DNA from: an uncultured Anaerolineaceae bacterium
GTDB taxonomy: Bacteria; Chloroflexota; Anaerolineae; Anaerolineales; Anaerolineaceae
Length of the DNA: 6,060 bases
Direction: 5' to 3'
Assembly (NCBI GenBank): GCA_937897615.1
Contig: CALCNO010000040.1
Coordinates: 1-6,060 of the forward strand
Notes under the pieces: model-generated
The model's database searches: none
Seen by the model: the letters and a program-made list of their open reading frames with translations, nothing else
What the model was told of the DNA's origin: nothing
Made by a program: the position numbers and the translations under genes
Shown: piece after piece, positions 3,310 to 6,060 of the stretch
Layout: every line of letters starts with the position of its first letter
Position numbering within the stretch: position 1 is the stretch's first letter

Positions 3310-6060
3310 TTACAGCAGTCCGTGCAATTCTTCTCCCAGGCCCAACAAACCGGTATCCAGCTTGGGAGGCTTCACCTTCTCTTCATCTTTACCAAAGCGA
3401 ATCACTTCTTTGGATTCCATCACCGCTTCTACCGCCAGGCCCAGACTTTGCAGTTCTTTGACCAACACCTTAAAGGATGCCGGCAGGCTGGGGTCCTCAA
3501 TCGCTTGATCTTTCACGATCGATTCGTAAGTGTTCACGCGGCCCTGCACATCGTCCGACTTGACAGTGAGCATTTCCTGCAGGGTATAGGCAGCGCCGTA
3601 AGCTTCCAGCGCCCACACTTCCATTTCGCCAAAGCGCTGGCCGCCGAACTGCGCCTTACCTCCCAGCGGTTGCTGCGTCACCAGGCTGTATGGGCCGGTA
3701 GAACGCGCGTGCACTTTATCTTCCACCAGGTGGTGCAGCTTGAGCATGGTCATCACGCCCACCGTAATCGGCTGATCATAAGGCTGGCCGGTTTTGCCAT
3801 CGCGCAGGAGTTGCTTGCCCAGGATGGGCAGCGGCTCGCCAGTTTCAACGGTGAGTTTCTGTGCCGCCTTGAGGATGGCATCGCCATTCATTTTCTCCGT
3901 GTTCACGCCATGCTGGTCAAGCCAGACTTTGAGGCAGATGCGGATGGCTTCTTCATCTTCCGGCCGAACTTCAGGCTGGCCGGTAAGCGCAGGCTCAAAT
4001 TTGATCACTGCGTCAGGATTGAGTTTCTTTTCCTGCATCCAGTGTTCCAGGTTGACCTGACGTGCATAGTGGTAATCAGTAGCCATGCGGCCAATATCGT
4101 AACGATCACCAAGGATTTGCTCCAGGTAGAGCAAACGCACTTCTTCGTCATCGCGGATGGACTGCGGGTCGTATTCCTGCTGGTTCATCCACTCCCAGGC
4201 CTTGACGCCGGATTCTTTCCAGGCCAGGTCCATCAACCAGGCACGGGCCAATTCGGCTTCGATCTCGTATTCATCGGCACCGTCAAAGACCGGGGTCACG
4301 GCCTCAAAGCCAAGTTCACGGGCAGCCCAGCCCAAATGCGTTTCCAGCACCTGTCCAATATTCATACGTCCGGGCACGCCCAGGGGATTGAGGATGATAT
4401 CCACCGGCGTACCGTCTTCCAGGAAAGGCATGTTCTCCACCGGCACCACGCGGGAGACCACACCCTTATTACCGTGGCGTCCGGCCATCTTATCACCGGC
4501 AGTGATCTTGCGGCGCTGTGCCACTGAGACACGCACCATCATATCCACACCCGCCGGCAGGTCAACGTTATCCGCACGGGTAAAGATCTTCACATCCACC
4601 ACTTTGCCGCGCTCGCCGTGAGGCATGCGCAGCGAGGTGTCTTTCACATCGCGTGATTTTTCGCCGAAGATGGCGCGCAGCAGGCGCTCCTCGGGGGTTA
4701 ACTCTTTTTCACCCTTGGGGGTGATCTTGCCTACCAGAATGTCGTTGGGGCCAACCTCGGCACCGATGCGCACAATACCCTGTTCATCCAGGTCTTTGAT
4801 GGCGTCCTCACCAACATTGGGGATATCGCGGGTAATCTCTTCCGGGCCAAGCTTAGTATCGCGAGCCTCCACCTCATACTTTTCAATGTGCACTGAGGTG
4901 AATTTATCCGCCTGCACCAGGCGCTCTGAGATAAGGATGGCGTCTTCAAAATTGCCGCCCTCCCAGGAAAGGAAGGCCACTACCACGTTCTGGCCCAGCG
5001 AAAGCTTGCCGTTGACTGTGGAGGAGGAATCCGCCAGAATGTCGCCCTTGTGAATGCGCTGGCCTTTGATGACCGCCGGACGCTGGTCAATGCAGGTGCT
5101 CTGGTTGGAGCGCTGATACTTGCGCAGGTTGTATTCGCGGACACGCCCCTCGGCATTGCGCACAAACACCTGGCGCCCGGTAACCGAAGTGACCTCGCCG
5201 TCTTCCTCGGCCACCAACACCTGCCCCGAATCAATTGCGGCGTACTTTTCCATGCCGGTGGAGATCAGTGGGCTGTCGGGGTTCACCAATGGCACAGCCT
5301 GTGCCTGCATGTTTGAACCCATCAAAGCGCGGTTGGCATCATCGTGTTCCAGGAAGGGAATCAATGCAGCACTGATACCCACTACCTGATGCGGCGCAAC
5401 GTCCATGTAGTTAACACTCTCGCCGCCGGCAGTGATGAAGTCGCTGTGGAAACGGCAGGAAATCTGTTCCTGCTCAAACTCGCTGTCAGTATTGACGACC
5501 GTATTGGCCTGAGCAATAACGAACTTGTCTTCAGCGTCGGCAGAAAGATACTCCACCTCGTCGGAGACGAAGGGTTTCACAAAGATTGTGCTCTTTTTGG
5601 TCTTCTTGATTGCCGGCAGCATCTTAGCGGTGATGCGCTCACCTTCTTTGGCAATCACCTCGCCGGATTTTTCATCCGTCAGGGTTTCGCGCAGCATGCG
5701 GCCATCCAGGCGCGCGTCTGAGGCACTCAATGCCTTGATCACTTTGCGGTACGGAGTTTCAATGAAGCCATACTCGTTGACGCGGGCATAGCTGGCCAAA
5801 CGGCCGATCAGGCCAATGTTCGGGCCTTCAGGGGTTTCGATGGGGCAAATGCGGCCGTAGTGCGAGTGATGCACATCGCGCACATCAAAGCCGGCGCGCT
5901 CGCGGCGCAGACCGCCAGGGCCAAGGGCAGAGAGAGTGCGTTTGCTGCGCAGCTCGGCCAGCGGATTGGTCTGGTCCATGAACTGCGAAAGCTGCGAAGA
6001 ACCAAAGAATTCACGCAGGGCTGCCACCACCGGGCGGATGTTCACCAGGCTGACGGGAGA
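3310..6060 (-). CDS. rpoB: DNA-directed RNA polymerase beta subunit, C-terminal two-thirds (5' end beyond window)
   Basis: Beta forms one side of the catalytic cleft of RNA polymerase. The frame is open to the right edge and gives 916 residues. They begin at about E. coli beta residue 488, just before the rifampicin region, so over 400 N-terminal residues are missing. The GTG at 6043-6045 is an internal Val codon. Counting that Val as residue 1, conserved blocks are FFGSSQLSQFMDQ (13-25), PIETPEGPNIGLI (68-80), FLEHDDANRALMGSNMQ (231-247), NFEDAILISERLV (365-377), GDKMAGRHGNKGVVS (517-531, catalytic-site lysines), NPLGVPGRMNIGQ (553-565), KVHARSTGPYSLVTQQPLGGKAQFGGQRFGEMEVWALEAYGA near the end, and the SDDVQGR anchor (830-836). 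The E. coli insert between DVKDTSLR and GDKMAGRHGNKG is absent. Two other insertions (103-160 and about 601-740) and a roughly 30-residue C-terminal tail ending GLGEELHGLL are present. The stop is TAA. rpoC does not follow it. Confidence 0.97.
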   Translation of the reverse strand, partial: SPVSLVNIRPVVAALREFFGSSQLSQFMDQTNPLAELRSKRTLSALGPGGLRRERAGFDVRDVHHSHYGRICPIETPEGPNIGLIGRLASYARVNEYGFIETPYRKVIKALSASDARLDGRMLRETLTDEKSGEVIAKEGERITAKMLPAIKKTKKSTIFVKPFVSDEVEYLSADAEDKFVIAQANTVVNTDSEFEQEQISCRFHSDFITAGGESVNYMDVAPHQVVGISAALIPFLEHDDANRALMGSNMQAQAVPLVNPDSPLISTGMEKYAAIDSGQVLVAEEDGEVTSVTGRQVFVRNAEGRVREYNLRKYQRSNQSTCIDQRPAVIKGQRIHKGDILADSSSTVNGKLSLGQNVVVAFLSWEGGNFEDAILISERLVQADKFTSVHIEKYEVEARDTKLGPEEITRDIPNVGEDAIKDLDEQGIVRIGAEVGPNDILVGKITPKGEKELTPEERLLRAIFGEKSRDVKDTSLRMPHGERGKVVDVKIFTRADNVDLPAGVDMMVRVSVAQRRKITAGDKMAGRHGNKGVVSRVVPVENMPFLEDGTPVDIILNPLGVPGRMNIGQVLETHLGWAARELGFEAVTPVFDGADEYEIEAELARAWLMDLAWKESGVKAWEWMNQQEYDPQSIRDDEEVRLLYLEQILGDRYDIGRMATDYHYARQVNLEHWMQEKKLNPDAVIKFEPALTGQPEVRPEDEEAIRICLKVWLDQHGVNTEKMNGDAILKAAQKLTVETGEPLPILGKQLLRDGKTGQPYDQPITVGVMTMLKLHHLVEDKVHARSTGPYSLVTQQPLGGKAQFGGQRFGEMEVWALEAYGAAYTLQEMLTVKSDDVQGRVNTYESIVKDQAIEDPSLPASFKVLVKELQSLGLAVEAVMESKEVIRFGKDEEKVKPPKLDTGLLGLGEELHGLL
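3826..4245 (-). other. About 130-residue insertion in beta between PVFDGA and the DGKTGQP block
   Basis: In Bacillus beta about two dozen residues separate PVFDGA from LYDGRTGE; here the two blocks (585-590 and 749-754, counting from the Val at 6043-6045) are about 157 residues apart. The extra segment is acidic, looks largely helical and is rich in aromatic residues, with six Trp and several Tyr. Both flanks are perfectly recognisable and the frame is continuous, so this is an in-frame domain and not a frameshift. Thermus has a shorter insertion at the same place, so the site tolerates expansion. It lies outside the catalytic blocks. Sizes are by comparison with sequences recalled from memory. 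Confidence 0.8.
3889..4191 (-). repeat. Degenerate four-copy protein repeat inside the beta insertion
   Basis: Three segments align without gaps: WMNQQEYDPQSI (619-630), WMQEKKLNPDAV (669-680) and WLDQHGVNTEKM (708-719). A fourth, ILGDRYDIGRM (644-654), fits with one gap. The shared pattern is Trp-[Met/Leu]-x4-[Tyr/Leu/Val]-[Asp/Asn]-[Pro/Thr]-x2-[Ile/Val/Met], with starts 25, 25 and 39 residues apart. It resembles a repeated helix-turn-helix-start unit, which suggests the insertion grew by internal duplication. Residues are counted from the Val at 6043-6045. Confidence 0.5.
5566..5739 (-). other. About 50-residue insertion in beta between TPYRKV and DEVEYLSAD
   Basis: In E. coli, Mycobacterium and Thermus beta, TPYR(K/R)V is followed within about 6-8 residues by the (D/E)E-x-x-Y-(L/M)-(S/T)A block. 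Here residues 103-160 intervene (counted from the Val at 6043-6045). The segment contains LTDEKSGEVIAKEGERIT, which resembles the 'D-x-x-T-G-E-V-x-A-x-x-G-x-x-I-T' hairpin seen elsewhere in large polymerase subunits, and then a basic stretch AIKKTKKSTIFVKPF. The frame stays open and the flanks align, so it is a genuine in-frame insertion. It directly follows the rifampicin cluster in sequence. Confidence 0.7.
5923..6000 (-). other. Rifampicin-binding cluster I of beta, with Ser at E. coli 526 and Thr at 529
   Basis: Aligned without gaps to E. coli 508-533, the segment conserves Ser508, Ser509, Gln510, Gln513, Asp516, Ser531 and Leu533. It carries Ser (codon 5944-5946) in place of His526 and Thr (codon 5935-5937) in place of Arg529. 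The alignment is anchored on both sides by FFGSSQLSQFMDQ and SALGPGGL, and the cluster II residues Pro564 and Ile572 are also conserved at the same offset. His526 and Arg529 contact the drug, and their replacement confers resistance in E. coli. Confidence 0.85.

Noticed and set aside
3322..4527. A 401-codon open frame on the plus strand, antisense to rpoB
   Set aside because: It lies entirely within the clearly conserved beta frame, its translation resembles no family and has shadow-like composition, and no SD or promoter precedes it.
6043..6045. GTG as the start of rpoB
   Set aside because: The frame is open beyond it to the window edge (SPVSL precedes), and the sequence aligns to the middle of beta near E. 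coli residue 493, so this is an internal Val codon.
1..6060. Mobile elements, CRISPR arrays, tRNA genes or a novel gene cluster
   Set aside because: The window is almost fully covered by core genes with intact frames, and no suitable repeats, RNA folds or unexplained reading frames remain.

Overview
This window is a housekeeping stretch from a bacterial chromosome, with every gene on the minus strand. Read in transcription order (right to left) it holds the 3' two-thirds of rpoB (RNA polymerase beta, cut by the right edge), a 214-bp gap, and then the str cluster: rpsL (S12), rpsG (S7), fusA (EF-G) and the first 15 codons of tuf (EF-Tu, cut by the left edge). I see no mobile element, CRISPR array, tRNA, rRNA or defence gene, and no wholly new system. 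The interest lies in unusual details of familiar parts.

The organism is a bacterium with mixed, moderately GC-rich codon use. My best guess is Chloroflexota, probably Anaerolineae-like. The guess rests on the style of EF-G and S12 and on a beta subunit with two large insertions, one holding a degenerate Trp-containing repeat. It is recalled family resemblance rather than a search result, so treat it as moderate to low confidence.

Layout: 1-46 tuf start; 47-81 spacer with a strong Shine-Dalgarno (SD); 82-2154 fusA; 2155-2183 spacer without a recognisable SD; 2184-2651 rpsG; 2652-2672 spacer with SD; 2673-3095 rpsL (GTG start, strong SD); 3096-3309 intergenic region; 3310-6060 rpoB fragment. 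The intergenic region carries a near-consensus promoter (TTGACC, 17 bp, TATAAT with an extended -10 TG), a palindrome lying inside the promoter spacer, and a 12-bp hairpin in the roughly 134-nt leader of rpsL.

The genes act together in transcription and translation: core polymerase, two 30S proteins near the decoding centre and mRNA/tRNA path, and the two main elongation GTPases. The spacers from rpsL to tuf are only 21-35 nt, which fits one polycistronic mRNA started from the promoter at 3235-3263. Two departures stand out. rpoC, which in most bacteria sits between rpoB and rpsL, is absent here. Beta also has Ser and Thr at two positions (E. coli H526 and R529) that normally help bind rifampicin.
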